From NCBI RefSeq assembly GCF_014851395.1, contig NW_024040041.1, positions 13,877,742 through 13,941,741 of the forward strand: a stretch of DNA of 64,000 nucleotides. Direction: 5' to 3'. Within the stretch, counting starts at the first letter, position 1; every line of letters starts with the position of its first letter. Source of the DNA: Micropterus salmoides (taxonomy: Eukaryota; Chordata; Actinopteri; Centrarchiformes; Centrarchidae). Made by a program: the position numbers and the translations under genes. Under the pieces are notes generated by a model. It saw only the letters and a list, made by a program, of their open reading frames with translations. It did no database searches and had not been told where the DNA came from. Positions 11,140 to 22,837 of this stretch are shown one piece after another.

Positions 11140-11398
11140 GGTTCATAGATTTGAAAACAGAAGCACAGACTCACCTGCACAACATCTGGGTTTAGCTTTA
11201 GTAGCTCAGTTTGGAACTGGATCAGACAGGTTCCTGGAAAAGGACTGGAGTGGATTGCTCTTGTACACACATTAGTTCTCCTATCTCTTACTCCCAGTCA
11301 GTCCAGGGTAGATTCACCATCTCCAGCAGTAAAGTCTATCTACAGATGAACAATCTGAAGACCGAGGACACAGCAGTGTATTACTGTGCCAGAAGAGA
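11140..11398 (+). pseudogene. IGHV: Chimeric IGHV pseudogene: V2-like body, V1a-type RSS
   Basis: Diverged V2-like V exon: LTCTTSGF, then WNWIRQVPGKGLEWIA, SQSVQGRFTIS, VYLQMNNLKTEDTAVYYCARR. No leader was recognised and FR1 is degraded, with a TAG and a TGA just upstream of the Cys region. A frameshift sits in CDR2 and FR3 lacks the RDNS codons. From about 11378 (GTGTATTACTGTG) onward, the sequence matches the V1a segment at 54922 and its 3' flank rather than any V2 flank, so the exon changes family at the YYC motif. Confidence 0.82.
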
Positions 11399-11437
11399 CA
11401 CAGTGAGAGACAATAACAGGAGAGTCATACAAAAACA
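11399..11437 (+). promoter_or_regulatory. V1a-type 23-bp-spacer RSS
   Basis: Heptamer CACAGTG (11399-11405), 23-bp spacer, nonamer ACAAAAACA (11429-11437). Identical to the RSS at 55352-55390, including the spacer. Confidence 0.87.
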
Positions 11438-13281
11438 ACTTCTTCCATTTACCACCATCACTGGCAATATTCAGTATTATTTGTTTTTTTTTCCACAATA
11501 CTGATTGTTACTCTCAGTGATGGAAAGTCTGAGTAGTGACTTATTGAATATTGAAGTTCCAATCTACACAAACAAATAAAATATTATTCTTTATTTTTAA
11601 GGAAAAAAATACAATTTTGTTGTTTGTCGTTTAAAGCAATGTTTCATGCAATGCTGTATTAGTGTAGTTAAACGGTATCTTTGTAATGATATTGATTAAT
11701 ATCATGCATGTGATAAAAAATGTACATTTCAGTAAAAATAAAATAAAGTCTTCCAGATGATTGCAGATTGAACACCAAAATATTTATGAGAATAATTTTC
11801 CTACACAAAACCCAGTCCACAATTAATTGTTCTTTGTCCGGTCCCTTATATACATGACGACAGTGGCGGTTCTACACCAATAGTATTGATGGGGCCAGGC
11901 TGGGGCCAGATGTTTTGTCAGAGGGGCACATTCAATAAGGGACAAAAGAGACAAGGAAATGTTCAAGCTTTCAAAATGTCTTGTTTAGTAATGTAATGTT
12001 TTAGTATATTTCAGTAACTTACAGTTATTTGTTTCAGTAACAGGATATTTTCAGTACTTAGTTATAGTTTTATTAAATTACATTATTCAAAAAAAAAACA
12101 ACAACATTCCTGTTAACTTTAGCTGGAGTTACAGTACATTCTTTGATGCAACTCTTCTTTGTAAGGCTTAATGAACAGGATAAGCTCTAGTGTACTGGAC
12201 TTTCTCTGGATCCCAGTTTGTATTTTGTATCCCACTGTAACTTTTGCTAGGGAAATAGAAACTTGTTCATATTCACCCCTGTTATTAGTCATGATGTGAA
12301 GTATACACAAAATTAAATACATGATGGTAGGCCATCATCTGTGCAATATGGACGGGGATTTTGATCTTTAAACACTTTAATTCCTGCATTATGATGAAAA
12401 TGTTTTTATTTATGTAAAAGGAAACACAAAATTCAGGTGGCACGTTTCTAAATATTAAATCATAACAGAATCTAAGTCAGTGCAGCTTTCAGGTGTTCTG
12501 TGTTGCTTTCAGATCTGCTACTTTTTCTTAATGTGCAAGTTATTTTCTAAAGGCATTCTTATTTGTTATTTACTGTAAGCTATATTTCATACGTTTTTTT
12601 AACAAATTATCCTTTAAAAAAGTGGTGGGGACATGTCCCCAGTGTCCCGAGTGTAAATGACACCTATGAATTTACCCTTTAGGGAGGGGGACTCTCAGGG
12701 GCGCTGCATTCAGTTTAATGTGCATTTTGAGTCAAGTAGATGTAACGTTGAGGAGAGCAATGTGTTAAACTGATTACAATGATGTTGATTTTACAGTATC
12801 GATGGCGTAGATTTTTGTATGAGCAGTTTACTTGAAAAATGGGACAGACTCTCTAGATCTAGCTTCCAAACAGTAACATGGATGACTACGTGGTCAGTTA
12901 TAACATCATAAGACTATCGCAAAGTAAATGTTTGCTTTACAGGGAAACTATATGCTTGTTTAGACATTCTCAATTCAGTGCAATGAATAATATGAAGTTC
13001 AATAACATGTAATGTTAACGTTAGCCTATAAAAGCGTGTATAATCCGTGTGCTAGCTTGCTCTGCAAAAACCTCGTTGATAAAACAATACTAAAATGATG
13101 GATGAAACACTTGACGTTATATTTTTCATTTACTTTCGTGAAGTCGAAAGTCTGCCTTCAACTTTGAATGCACGTGCGCTCCAGCGGCAGGGAGAACACT
13201 TTCTATCAGGGATAACTACCTTGACACGATGCTGGACAGTGGCGGTGTAACGTCCTAAGGATCCCACTAGTTGAGACACTT

Positions 13282-15705
13282 CCCTGCAAACACGTCTAAT
13301 TGGGGCCCACATGGGCCTCACTTAGGCTGGTTGGGCTTCTGCTGGGCATGGGCTCAGAGTGGGCTTTGTTGTTGGGCCCCACATGGGCAGTAAATGGGCT
13401 AAACTAAGTGGGCTGGGCTCCACACCAAATTCAAAATTGATTATGTCAGACATGGATGCTATTTTATTTAAACAGCCACTAGGTCCAAATTGTATACAAA
13501 TTGCATACGACTATTAAGCTATTTAGATTTTTGAAGCAATGTCAATTTAATAATGGTTTTTTAAGCACTATATGAATTTGAACAGACAAGTTTGCCACAG
13601 TTCCCCACAAAATGTTTTAAAACCGTTAGCAGTGCAGCGCACATCCGGAAAGCTCCACCCCCATCACCGAGCAAAATTTTGCCCAGCAACAATTTGGCGC
13701 CTTCGAGTCTGCTGTCCGTTGAGGAAGGACCCATAACGGTGTTGTGTGTGGACAAAGACAGGTAAGAATCTGCTTTAGTGTATAATAAACGGGATGAATT
13801 TACTGTATGACATGTTAACCAAGCTTTTTTGGAAAGTAACGTTACAGTTAAGACTAAGAGGCCATAACTTAGCTTTTAGCAAAGGTAAACCAGTTAACTT
13901 AACTTACGTGAGCCATGTAGCTTTGGTAATTAAACCTGGTTAAAGCGTGGCGTTGAACATGCGAGTTTAATTTATTAAGTTAAGCCAATATTATGCATAT
14001 GTTGAGCTTATTTTGAGTGGCTGGCTTTAATATATTGTTAAGAAGGATTGGTTGTGGAGCTGTTAGCAAGGCATAGCAAGCTGTTAAACAATTTCTTCAC
14101 TTTTACCAGCTGGTTGCATTTTAATGTTTGCACTTATTGAATTTACAGTTAAAAACACTGATGGAAGTCCATGTCAGCAATGTTTTATCGGTGGGGGTTA
14201 TTCCCGCCAGGATTTGAATCCCATGGCCGCTGCAGCGTGCGAGCAGTCAGAGAAGTAGAGTTTTTAACTGCTGCACTACGGAACAAATTGCGACTTGGAA
14301 GGGGTTTCCATAGTAATAATAAGGGACTCATTTATATACATAAATTTATTTGTCTATTACATCAAGGCAACGTGTGAATTGTTTATTTTGGATTAATCGT
14401 CGGTGTTTTCCAAAGTTCCATATTTTCATGTACCTATTATAAAGCCTCATTTGATCGGTTAATGACTCCTGGGCGCATATAAGTTAAGAACGAGCAGAGA
14501 GAAATAGAGCCGGCCGGCCTCGAGCGCGCGCGCAACCACACCGTATTCAAACAACACTACCGAGGCGATCAGAGAGAGAGAGCCTCGTCCGGCCGTGCGC
14601 GCACGCTCTCGTCGTCTTCAAAGAGCGCTGTCTTGCAGTCTTTCCCTCGCGCATATTAAAAGAAATCAATAGGCCTATTTCACAAAAGTGGCCGTCGAGA
14701 CTGGAAGTAGGGTAAACTCTTTTCCGGTGAAAGCGCTAGCAGTTGCAGTCGGAGGACAAATGCCGAGACTAAAACCGTTTCTCAGAGTGGAATTGTGTAC
14801 AATGGTGTACATTTCAGGGTACCATTACCCGATGCTTTTATTTGTGATGCACCTGCTCGTGCTTTTCTTAAATGTTCCAAAGGCCATACAGGCTATTATG
14901 GGTGTGAGAGGTGCACTCAAAAAGGCCAGTACATTAATGGGAAGGTGGCCTATCCTGTAATATCAGCAGAGCTTAGGACAGATGAGCAATTTGGGAGGCA
15001 AGGCTATCAACACCACCAACTGTCAACCTCCCCCCTAAATGATCTGGGTATAGGTCTAGTTACCAGTTTTGTGTTAGATTATATGCACCTTGTGTGTTTG
15101 GGGGCAATGCGCAAGTTAATATTTCTTTGGCTAAAGGGGCCGCTAAAATGCAGGCAATCTATGAAGTTTTTTGTTGTAATGTCCGCATATATGGTTTCTA
15201 TCAGGCAATATTTACCTAGCAATTTTACAAGGAAACCACGATCCTTGTTCGAATTCAGCACATGGAAAGCTACAGAGCTGCGGCAATTTTTACTTTACAC
15301 TGGTCCTGTTGTTCTCCTCAATAATATACCCAGTATAATGTACAGAAACTTTTTACTTTTATCGGTATCTATGAGAATTCTTCTGAGTCCTGCCTTATGT
15401 TCTTCTGACAATTGTGACTATGCTGAGGAGATTTTGAAACTCTTTGTAACAGATTTTGCTGCAATTTATGGCACTGAATTTGTCAGCTATAACATACATT
15501 CCTTGAAGATGCATGGAAATTCGGCCCGTTGGATAGTGTTTCAGCTTTTCCCTTTGAGACATTTTTAGGTAAACTGAAAAAACTTGTCTGTCGGCCTCAA
15601 AACCCTGTCCAACAACTCGTCAGGCGAATCCATGAGAAGCAGAAAGTGGCAAGCCAAAAGACCACATCAGTGTGGTCATCATCCCACATGGGTGTGTTGA
15701 CAGGG
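13282..15705. mobile_element. 2.4-kb DNA transposon nested in the hAT
   Basis: The exact insertion is defined by comparison with the uninterrupted copy at 57600-57610 (GAGACACTTTTGTTCTGCC). Ends are CCCTGCAAACACG and, on the other strand, CCCTGTCAACACA, which are imperfect terminal inverted repeats; each end also has CCCACATGGG-like DNA nearby. The target duplication appears to be TT. It contains a transposase remnant. CpG-rich DNA at 14510-14650 may be its promoter. The transposase resembles the Tnp2/CMC (EnSpm-like) group, but the termini are not classic CACTA, so the superfamily is tentative. Confidence 0.75.
14780..15655 (+). pseudogene. Tnp2/CMC-like transposase fragment, frameshifted
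   Basis: Open frame of about 257 residues without a convincing start, so it is 5'-truncated. It has a Cys/His cluster (CSKGHTGYYGCERC) and the characteristic DYMHLVCLGAMRKLIF block. Near 15500-15515 the frame breaks. The expected C-terminal part continues in another frame as FGPLDSVSAFPFETFLGKLK, then KPVQQ-like QNPVQQLVRRI. I read this as the catalytic-core half of a transposase of the uncharacterised 'transposase domain-containing' type common in fish genomes. It is not functional as written. Confidence 0.68.
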
Positions 15706-16341
15706 TTTTGTTCTGCCTTTCGCATCAGTGCCATATCATCGCAAGGAAGATATATTACTATGATTATTGTAGACTTTTCGTTCAGAGGGGGGGCCATAGG
15801 GGGTCCAAGGTCTGTGTTACAGAGGCACTGGCACCCTGTTGGCTCCCCCCCAAAACCACCACAGCATGACAAACCCTCAGCATGTTACCAGTATGTATTG
15901 CACTGTATCAGAAGTTACGGAAAATGTAATAACAAAGTCCAATCAGCAAAACCAGAAGGACCTCAGCAGCCTCACAGTCCACAGTTGTCCATACTGTGAC
16001 AAAGGGGGATGAGTTGAGCAGTTTGATGACCATACACAGGAATAAGCTCCCGTGCAGCTCAGTGAAACACTTGGTGTGAGTGGCATGAGTCTTTAGTTAA
16101 AGACACTTCTCTTAGTAAATATTTACTTATTTGTTTGTTAGTTGTTTTTTTATGTAAATATTCAGCACAATTCCAAGCATTGACTAATTATGACAAACAG
16201 TTCATCTTTCCCTAATAGCCTGTCAGTGTCCTTCTCTACACAAAGTAAACTTCCTCACAGTCTGCTATAAAGACTTGATATCATGCTGTCAGTTGCAGCA
16301 GAAGAAGAGAAGCTCCCATCAGATCACCTTCAATACCAACC

Positions 16342-16377
16342 ATGTTCTCTGTAGCTCTGCTGCTGCTGCTGGATCCT
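16342..16377 (+). pseudogene. IGHV: V1b leader exon relic, V exon deleted
   Basis: MFSVALLLLLDP leader followed by a GTGAGT donor. The intron runs only to about 16433 and then joins GAAGCCACCAGAGGAGGAGC, which is the 3' flank normally found after a V1b RSS (compare 25625 and 6415). The whole V exon and RSS are missing. A TATA-like CTATAAAGAC precedes the ATG (about 16265), but the octamer is degraded. The same junction exists at 58195, so the deletion predates the duplication. Confidence 0.82.
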
Positions 16378-16995
16378 GTGAGTCTCACTGAGGCAGAGAC
16401 ACTGACAGTATGATCACAGCACACTGACTGTTCATGAAGCCACCAGAGGAGGAGCCCTCAGACCACTAATGACTTCAGCACCAGTTCACTGTTACAGAGA
16501 GAAACAGACATATTTAGCAATGAAAAGGTAAAAGGAACATAAAATGTTTTGTGTACATTATAATAATATTAAATATACAGTGGAGGCATTTTCCAAAACA
16601 AATCTTCTCTGTCTGGCTGTCATTACTACTAATTAACAATAATATAATTTTTCTTGTGTAAGATTTTTCTCCATTGTAATATGAATATCACTTTGTGGAC
16701 CTGCAGTCAGATCAAGATGGGTAAAAATAAAACATAATGTCACATTTTTTTTTGCAAAGTCGAGATTTTGTCTCATAATATTTGGTGAGTATGTTTAATA
16801 TTGTTGTTTGTTGGAGGATCACTTGAGAAAACACAAAATTCCACTTTTGAGGGAAATTCATATTAAGCAAGGTTTAAATTTAGGGTTTATGCAAAATCTA
16901 GCTGTTTTCCACCTTCACTAATGTGACTGCAGGGAGGGTGGAAAAGTTGTAATTTTCACTGAAGCTTTTGTTTAACATAATATGACAGAGTTCAT

Positions 16996-17385
16996 GTGTC
17001 TGACTGGGAAATGTCTTGTAATATAATGAAAAGTTTTCTTATTTTTATTCTTGCTGGGGTATTCACTGATATATTTATGTTGTTGGTGTATTCGTCTGTT
17101 TTTAACCCATTGTCTCTCTCAGAGCCCTGCACTCCTCCTTTCCTAACAGATTTTAGTCTTTTTGTATCAACACTGTATCTCCAAAATCTCCGACTGATGT
17201 CCTGAAAATGATTTTACTTATGAACACTTTGTGAGAAAGTCTTCACATTCTTCACATGTTGTCGACTGTGCATAATAAACAACTTATAAATGTGTTTTTC
17301 AGTGTATTGCACAAAAATATACTGAAACATGAAACTCTTGTGGGAACCAGTCATACAGTAAACATTGATTCTCCAATTTCACCAG
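16996..17385. other. V1-V2 intergenic flank, no gene
   Basis: Duplicated flank, also at 58840-59240 and in diverged form at 28980-29560. A 69-codon ORF here is matched by a 65-codon ORF in the other copy, differing by a 12-bp in-frame indel. Nothing suggests a real protein. Confidence 0.4.
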
Positions 17386-17432
17386 TTCCTCCCTGTGAGG
17401 AGGAGTCGGTGCAAAACTCAGATGTCTTCCAC
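17385..17432 (+). promoter_or_regulatory. V2 promoter relic without gene
   Basis: CCAGTTCCTCCCTGTGAGG, then GTGCAAAACTCAGATGTC: the V2 promoter block with the octamer changed to GTGCAAAA. No leader follows; after CTTCCACTTTGCACAC the sequence is unrelated. The same relic is at 59250. Confidence 0.7.
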
Positions 17433-18078
17433 TTTGCACACACCTTGCACTCAATAAAAATAAACATATCAAACATTAAAATGTTGGGTATCATGAACAC
17501 ATCTCTCTATTGTTAATACAAACTCCCATGATGTCTCTACCTTCTCACTGCTAATCCAAAATCCATGGTTATGTAAGAAAACATCTAGACAATATGGTCT
17601 AAAGTGTATCTTTTTTATTTAGCAAACTGTAAAATCCAAAATGACACTGCATCGATGTGTGTAAGTGCCACAATCAGGACTATAAGAAGTTAACATCTTC
17701 TCCACAAAACAGCATTTCAACATTTCTGCAATTACTTTTCTTACACTACTTTTGTAGTTTACAGTTTTGGCTTTATGTTTTAAGGACAACAGTAGTTTCA
17801 GTTTTTCTCTATCCACATTTAGCAGGATTTTTTATACACATTTAGCAGAATTATAAATCAAGCCTTTTGAGTACTCAGCCATACAAATGCAGTACTACAT
17901 CAGGCTAACAATCAGTCCAGTGAAAGACAAGCTGATCCTGGAGGAAGACCTTGATTTCACAGAGATGGAATGGCATCATCTTTACCGTCAGCAGTGACTT
18001 GCACTGTGGTAGGACCTTGGTCTGCACCATCCTGGTAAATATGCCCATAAATGTACAAATACAACTTTGATTAAATCA

Positions 18079-18080
<2 letters not shown>

Positions 18081-18130
<50 letters not shown>
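18081..18130. repeat. (CA)n microsatellite, about 50 bp
   Basis: Uninterrupted CA run. The duplicon B counterpart at 59968-60077 is about 110 bp. Confidence 0.97.
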
Positions 18131-18131
<1 letters not shown>

Positions 18132-18739
18132 CAGTACCAGAAATGGCTATATTATTTAGCGTTACCAAAAAGTGTAAATAACTAAAGAGCCATTTCAGCA
18201 TACATGTTCTTAAGTTAGGTAAACACTCTCAACCACTCACTGGAAACAAATCTAAAATTTCAGATAAATAAATCATATCCCTGACATCAACATGAGTGAA
18301 GTTTGGAAAGAATGATGAAGTCAGTCTCTATCAGTCTCTCCTTCTCCTGCTGCTGCTGCTGGTAGACAGGAGCTGGTTCAGCCAGCAGCTGAGTTTATAC
18401 AGTATGTGTAATATTTTAATGTACGGGGTAAACTAAGCTAAACAGTTACTAAAGACAGAAATCTTTAACTTTAGCTTGTTTGTAACAATTAGCTATGAGC
18501 CGAATCAGCGCTGTGCTTGTGTGAAACTACAACACAGCTGTGGTGGATGAGAAACTGAGTAGATTAAAATATCGCGCACTACATGTTTATGCTTAACAGA
18601 TGTATTGATAAATGTTTTAATAACCTTCCAAACTTTAATAAACTTGATGGTTTTATCCAGTTTGTTATTAAATTTGTAACAAACTTTATTGTGTCTCTTC
18701 AAGCAAAGCCTACAGTTTTTCGTTATATTCCTTCTTATA

Positions 18740-20929
18740 GGATTAATATCCTGCCTTAATTCAAAAATGACAATAAAGTTCTGAAAGGTTGAAACTAAGT
18801 GTTTGAAAACTCAAAATCTTACAAAAAAAAGTTTTGCAAGATCGAAAACAACATGTAATTTGTTAAGCTATGAGGAGAGGAAAAGTCCGCTAGCCACTAG
18901 GCTAATTTATGCTGTGTAAAATGCTGGCTTAATTTACAGTAATCAATGGAGACTATCAACCAGACAAATCTCGACAGTTATTAAGCCAAAATGTTTGCTT
19001 TTGTTAAATGTGATTATTCTATTAAACCACGTTTTATGTGTGGTAGTCATTTCAAAGTTGGCTTTACTGTAGTTAACCAGTAACAACTATATGTGTTGTT
19101 GTCTTTTCTTTTATGGCCTAAAGCACTGAAGATGAGGGAGCATGCTGTGGTCATCACTCACAGGAGGACGAAAAGAAGGAGGAGGAGGACGAAAAGAATC
19201 AGATATATATATTTATGGACAGCTTCATCTTGGAGTTCATTGTTGTTGTCTACAATGAATGAACAATGATCATTAACAGATGGGTTGTCATTCATCAGTT
19301 CATCCTCAAAGACACCTTTGGATGTAAAGGCAAGTACTTTAGCATTTCTTGAAAACTAAACTTACTCTCAATAATCTGATTCAGCTGTCAAATGTTTTTA
19401 GGTGCCGCAAACCCAAACTAAAGAACTATGGCACTGGGGCTGCAAATGTGCAATGAATAAAACTAATTACATTTCAACAAATACAACCGATTGATTCTTT
19501 TCTCTCCTTTTGGTTTGCAATATGCAAGTATTAAACTTAAAAGGCTGGGTACCTACAAGCTTAGGTGTCATTGACATGTCCCCACCACATTTTGAAATGG
19601 CTGATTTTGTCCCCATCACTTTTTGAAAGCATTTCTTAAAAACATTCTGAAAAGTAGCACCAAGAAATGTTAACTAAGAAATGAAAATGCTTTGAGAAAG
19701 GTTTATTTGCACAATAAGAAAACATGCAATATAGTTTTCCCTCATAAAAAACAGACATTTCCACCATAAATTGGAGCAGAAAATGTTTCCAGAATGCAGG
19801 AAATTACGAGTTTAATGCTCAAAATCTTCAGGGGGAGTACTCAGACCTCCAGCACATATATTTCACCATCATAGTTTCATCTAAATAGTACTATATTTTT
19901 GTCTTGTTCTCGTTCATCGTCACATCTTATGTGTAAATGTATCATCACACCCCTAATCTGAGACCTTATGTGCCCACTTTACAACACAAAGTGACACCCT
20001 TGCTTACTAGTTACAGTGCTAGTAAACAGAGCTGAACAGTTTACAAGAAAGAATGACCTCCTTTAGCATCTATTAATTCATTAAGGTGTTTTTCTCAGTT
20101 GTGATGTGCTACCAAAATAATATACTAATGGACTGAATTCAATAAAAAACAAATGATTTGGTCGCCCCCTTCAGAAGGCCAGCCACATCTGTAATAATAC
20201 ATTGAGAAACAAGTCTATTATCATCCTGCACTGCAACAGCTCTTAAGGCAGGCTGGAGTGAAAACAAACTTACCTTTCTCAAGTTATACAGTAATGTAAT
20301 AATGTGAAATATACTGTATATGAAGGTGGCTCAAACACAGCTGACCTTGAATGTAAACAGGGTACAGAGGAGCCTAGAATTTATTTTCATTCCTAACACA
20401 CAATAGAAAAGCTTTGCAGGCTGTTGTAAAAAAAAAAAATCTTGCATGTTCTCCACTTTATTATTTGTTATTCTGTAGCTACACAGTAATATTATGGGTG
20501 TGAGATGTATTAAAAGTATCCACTGTTCTTCCATGCTCTAATAACACAGTAACAACGAACTATTTCTCCCATGCTTCCTCTGTATTTTCTAAACTATGTA
20601 ATTTTCAGAGTTTCAAAACTTTTTTTCACACATTTGCACACCAGTTTTCAGATCACCATTTACAAGGTTTCAAACCAGGAAAACAAACTAATACACTGGG
20701 AGAACAGTGACAAATTTGAAACTCTGAAAAATTGTTCTGAAGAAGGAAAACTCATAAACAACATAATGTTTGCAGAGATTTTTTAAATTTTTTTACATTT
20801 TGCAAGATTGCAAATCTTAGTTGTCGATCTTGCAAAACTTTTTTTTGTAAGATTTTGAGTTTTCAAATACTTAGTTTCAACCTTTCATAACTTTATTTTC
20901 AGTTTTGAATCAAGGCAGGATATTAATCC
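18740..20929. mobile_element. Element with 105-bp terminal inverted repeats
   Basis: Left arm 18740-18844 and right arm 20825-20929 are inverted copies with 5 mismatches in 105 by hand alignment (GGATTAATATCCTGCC... in, GCAAGATCG at the inner end). The interior has no transposase ORF. It includes sequence related to the hAT interior in inverse orientation (ACATGTCCCCACCAC near 19577 and TCACACCCCTAATCTG near 19945). The element is absent at the matching place in duplicon B (62290-62345). The target duplication is unclear, so the superfamily is not assigned. Confidence 0.75.
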
Positions 20930-21863
20930 CATAAAATCTGATGTTCATTTATAAATTTTGCTCATGGATAGTGGTTAGAAAATAATGATGCGTCTGCATC
21001 GCTTTGTAGATACATTAATGTTTGTAAATTATGTGGAATCTAAAGTGAGTCATAATATGAGAGTGACAAAAAATGTTGCAGATTCTTTCACAAAATCACT
21101 AGAGGGCAGTCAGTGTCAAGTTTCTAAAAGGAGACACTCAGATCTGCTGTTCTCATTGATCTTAACTGACACTTGAACCCTGGACTGAACTAAAGTTTAA
21201 CATGTACACTGGATACTGTGATAGTTGATACTTTTCTACCCTAAACAAAAGTCATGTGTTAACTTGATTCAGCGCATTTTGAACTGAAAAGTATGGCAGC
21301 ATATTTAAGTTAATTATTTTATACAACAAACAACATCCCGACAACAATTAACCACCTAGCATGATATTTGATTAAGACACAGATAAATGTAAAATGTAGT
21401 TATAATCACAGAAAGTAACATATAAATGTGTGAACTACTTTAGTTTTTTTCTAATATAAAAAAAAAAAGTTTTTTTTAGTCACACAGCTTTCAGTTCCTG
21501 AGCAACTGTTTTCTTTGACATCTCCAAACACTGAAATTATTCATCATCGTCTTTTACGCAAACCTTCAAACCAGCAGCATCAGACTTAAGTCTTTATACC
21601 ATCTACATGATCCCGGCTGCGTCACTGTATTTTTGTTTGCAGCAATATTATTTTAATGAATATGTTTTCCATTATCCATGATTCATGTTAATATTTCCAT
21701 TAAGAATAGTTATAATGAAATAATGTACAATGAAATTAAAACATCTTACGTAAAACAGAGGTGATTTCCAGGCATGTTTTCACTCTGCAGATATAATAAC
21801 AGTCAACAGACTCTTCTATTGGCTCCAGTTAGACCAACATTGATGCTTCATATGTTTGATTCT

Positions 21864-21904
21864 ATGCAAACTCAGTGACCTTCCTTGTTACTCCGCTATA
21901 AAAA
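21864..21904 (+). promoter_or_regulatory. V1a promoter: octamer and TATA box
   Basis: ATGCAAAC (21864-21871, one mismatch) followed 25 bp later by TATAAAAA (21897-21904), about 54 bp before the leader ATG. The block is shared with 36.7, 54.8 and 63.3 kb. Confidence 0.8.
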
Positions 21905-21957
21905 CTTCCCATCAGGCTGTCAGTGGAGTTCACAGCACGTCACTTTCAACATAAACC

Positions 21958-22381
21958 ATGTTTTCTGTAGCTCTGCTGCTGCTGTTGGCAGCTGGATGTG
22001 AGTCTCTCTGGATTTGTCAAAGTCAGCACTTCTTTTTGCAGTATAACTTGATCATTTGTTACGAAACATTGTCTTTTTTAACAGGTGTGAAGTGTGAACA
22101 GTTGACACAGCCAGCCTCTGTGACTGTGCAGCCAGGTCAACGTCTGACCATCACCTGTCAGGTCTCTTATTCTCTTAGTGGCTACTGGACAGCTTGGATC
22201 AGACAGCCTGCAGGGAAAGGACTGGAGTGGATTGGAAGCAGAGCTGGATCCACCACATCCTACAAAGATTCCCTAAAGAACAAGTTCAGTATCTCCTTAG
22301 ACTCTTCCAGCAAAACAGTGACTCTAAACGGACAGAATGTGCAGCCTGAAGACACTGCTGTGTATTACTGTGCCAGAGATC
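21958..22381 (+). CDS. IGHV: IGHV segment, family V1a, apparently functional
   Basis: Leader exon 21958-21997 (MFSVALLLLLAAG) with donor GTGAGT. V exon from 22085 after TTTTTTAACAG, phase 1. Mature region: KCEQLTQPASVTVQPGQRL, FR1 Cys in TITCQVSYS, FR2 WTAWIRQPAGKGLEWIG, CDR2 SRAGSTT, FR3 KNKFSISLDSSS and VTLNGQNVQPED, ending TAVYYCARDP. There is no stop or frameshift before the heptamer. Promoter octamer, TATA and RSS are present. FR3 (NKFSISLDSS) differs strongly from V2, so this is a separate family. It is followed by a V1b gene about 0.9 kb downstream. Confidence 0.9.
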
Positions 22382-22420
22382 CACAGTGAGAGACAATAAT
22401 GTGAGAGTCATACAAAAAGT
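22382..22420 (+). promoter_or_regulatory. 23-bp-spacer RSS of V1a at 21958
   Basis: Perfect heptamer CACAGTG (22382-22388), 23-bp spacer, nonamer ACAAAAAGT (22412-22420, two mismatches at its end). Confidence 0.88.
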
Positions 22421-22801
22421 ACTTCCTCTTTTTACCACCACCACTATCGACATTTACTTGCCGTCTCAGTATTACTTGTTTTGTTATTTTCACAATGCTG
22501 ATTGAATAGTAAAGTTGCAACGTAAGAAAAAACTACAGTGTTGTTTGCCCTTTGAAGCAATGTTTCAAACAATACTTATTATTATAACGGTTTCCATGTA
22601 TCTTTATAATGACATTGATTGATATCACGCATGTGCTGAAAAAATTTACATTATTTTGTTTAATTTAGAGATAAACTCTTCCACAAGATTTGCAGATTGA
22701 ATACCAAATTTTTAAGAAAACAATTTTCCCCACACAAAAACCAATGCACAATTAATTGTCTGGTCCATTATATACCTTATAGCCTGTCAGTGTCTTTCTC
22801 T

Positions 22802-22837
22802 ATGCAAAGTGAACTTCCTCACAGTCTGCTATAAAGA
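22802..22837 (+). promoter_or_regulatory. V1b promoter: octamer-like and TATA
   Basis: ATGCAAAG (22802-22809) and TATAAAGA (22830-22837) before the leader ATG at 22906. This promoter differs from that of V1a and is shared with the leader relics at 16342 and 58195. Confidence 0.65.

Larger units (their letters stand above)
11861..15864. mobile_element. hAT-like element, interrupted by a nested insertion
   Basis: Left end CAGTGGCGGTTCTAC and right end (reverse complement) CTGTGGTGGTTTTG form imperfect terminal inverted repeats. Flanking 8-bp repeats are CATGACGA (11853-11860) and CATGACAA (15865-15872), seven of eight matching, as expected for a hAT. Without the nested 13282-15705 insert it is about 1.6 kb and has no transposase ORF, so it is non-autonomous. 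The paralogous copy is 55816-57764. Confidence 0.78.
11378..22010 (+). repeat. Duplicon A (paralogous to 55331-63470)
   Basis: Large direct duplication seen by eye from the YYC end of a V exon, through a hAT element, a leader-only V1b relic, a CA repeat and the V1a promoter. Local stretches are nearly identical between the copies. Copy A carries two insertions missing from copy B (13282-15705 and 18740-20929). Copy B carries about 1.6 kb missing from A (60171-61785) and a longer CA tract. The two copies therefore separated after the shared hAT insertion and before the private ones. Confidence 0.85.

Noticed and set aside
14171..14280. tRNA-like box B motif (GATTTGAATCCC)
   Set aside because: No matching box A at the right distance and it sits inside the nested transposon.
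16996..17205. Small conserved protein, with a similar ORF at 58844
   Set aside because: The two copies are recent duplicates, so shared openness is expected. No domain, and the diverged third copy near 29240 does not keep the frame.
18081..18130. CRISPR-like or regulatory tandem repeat
   Set aside because: Plain CA microsatellite in a vertebrate genome.
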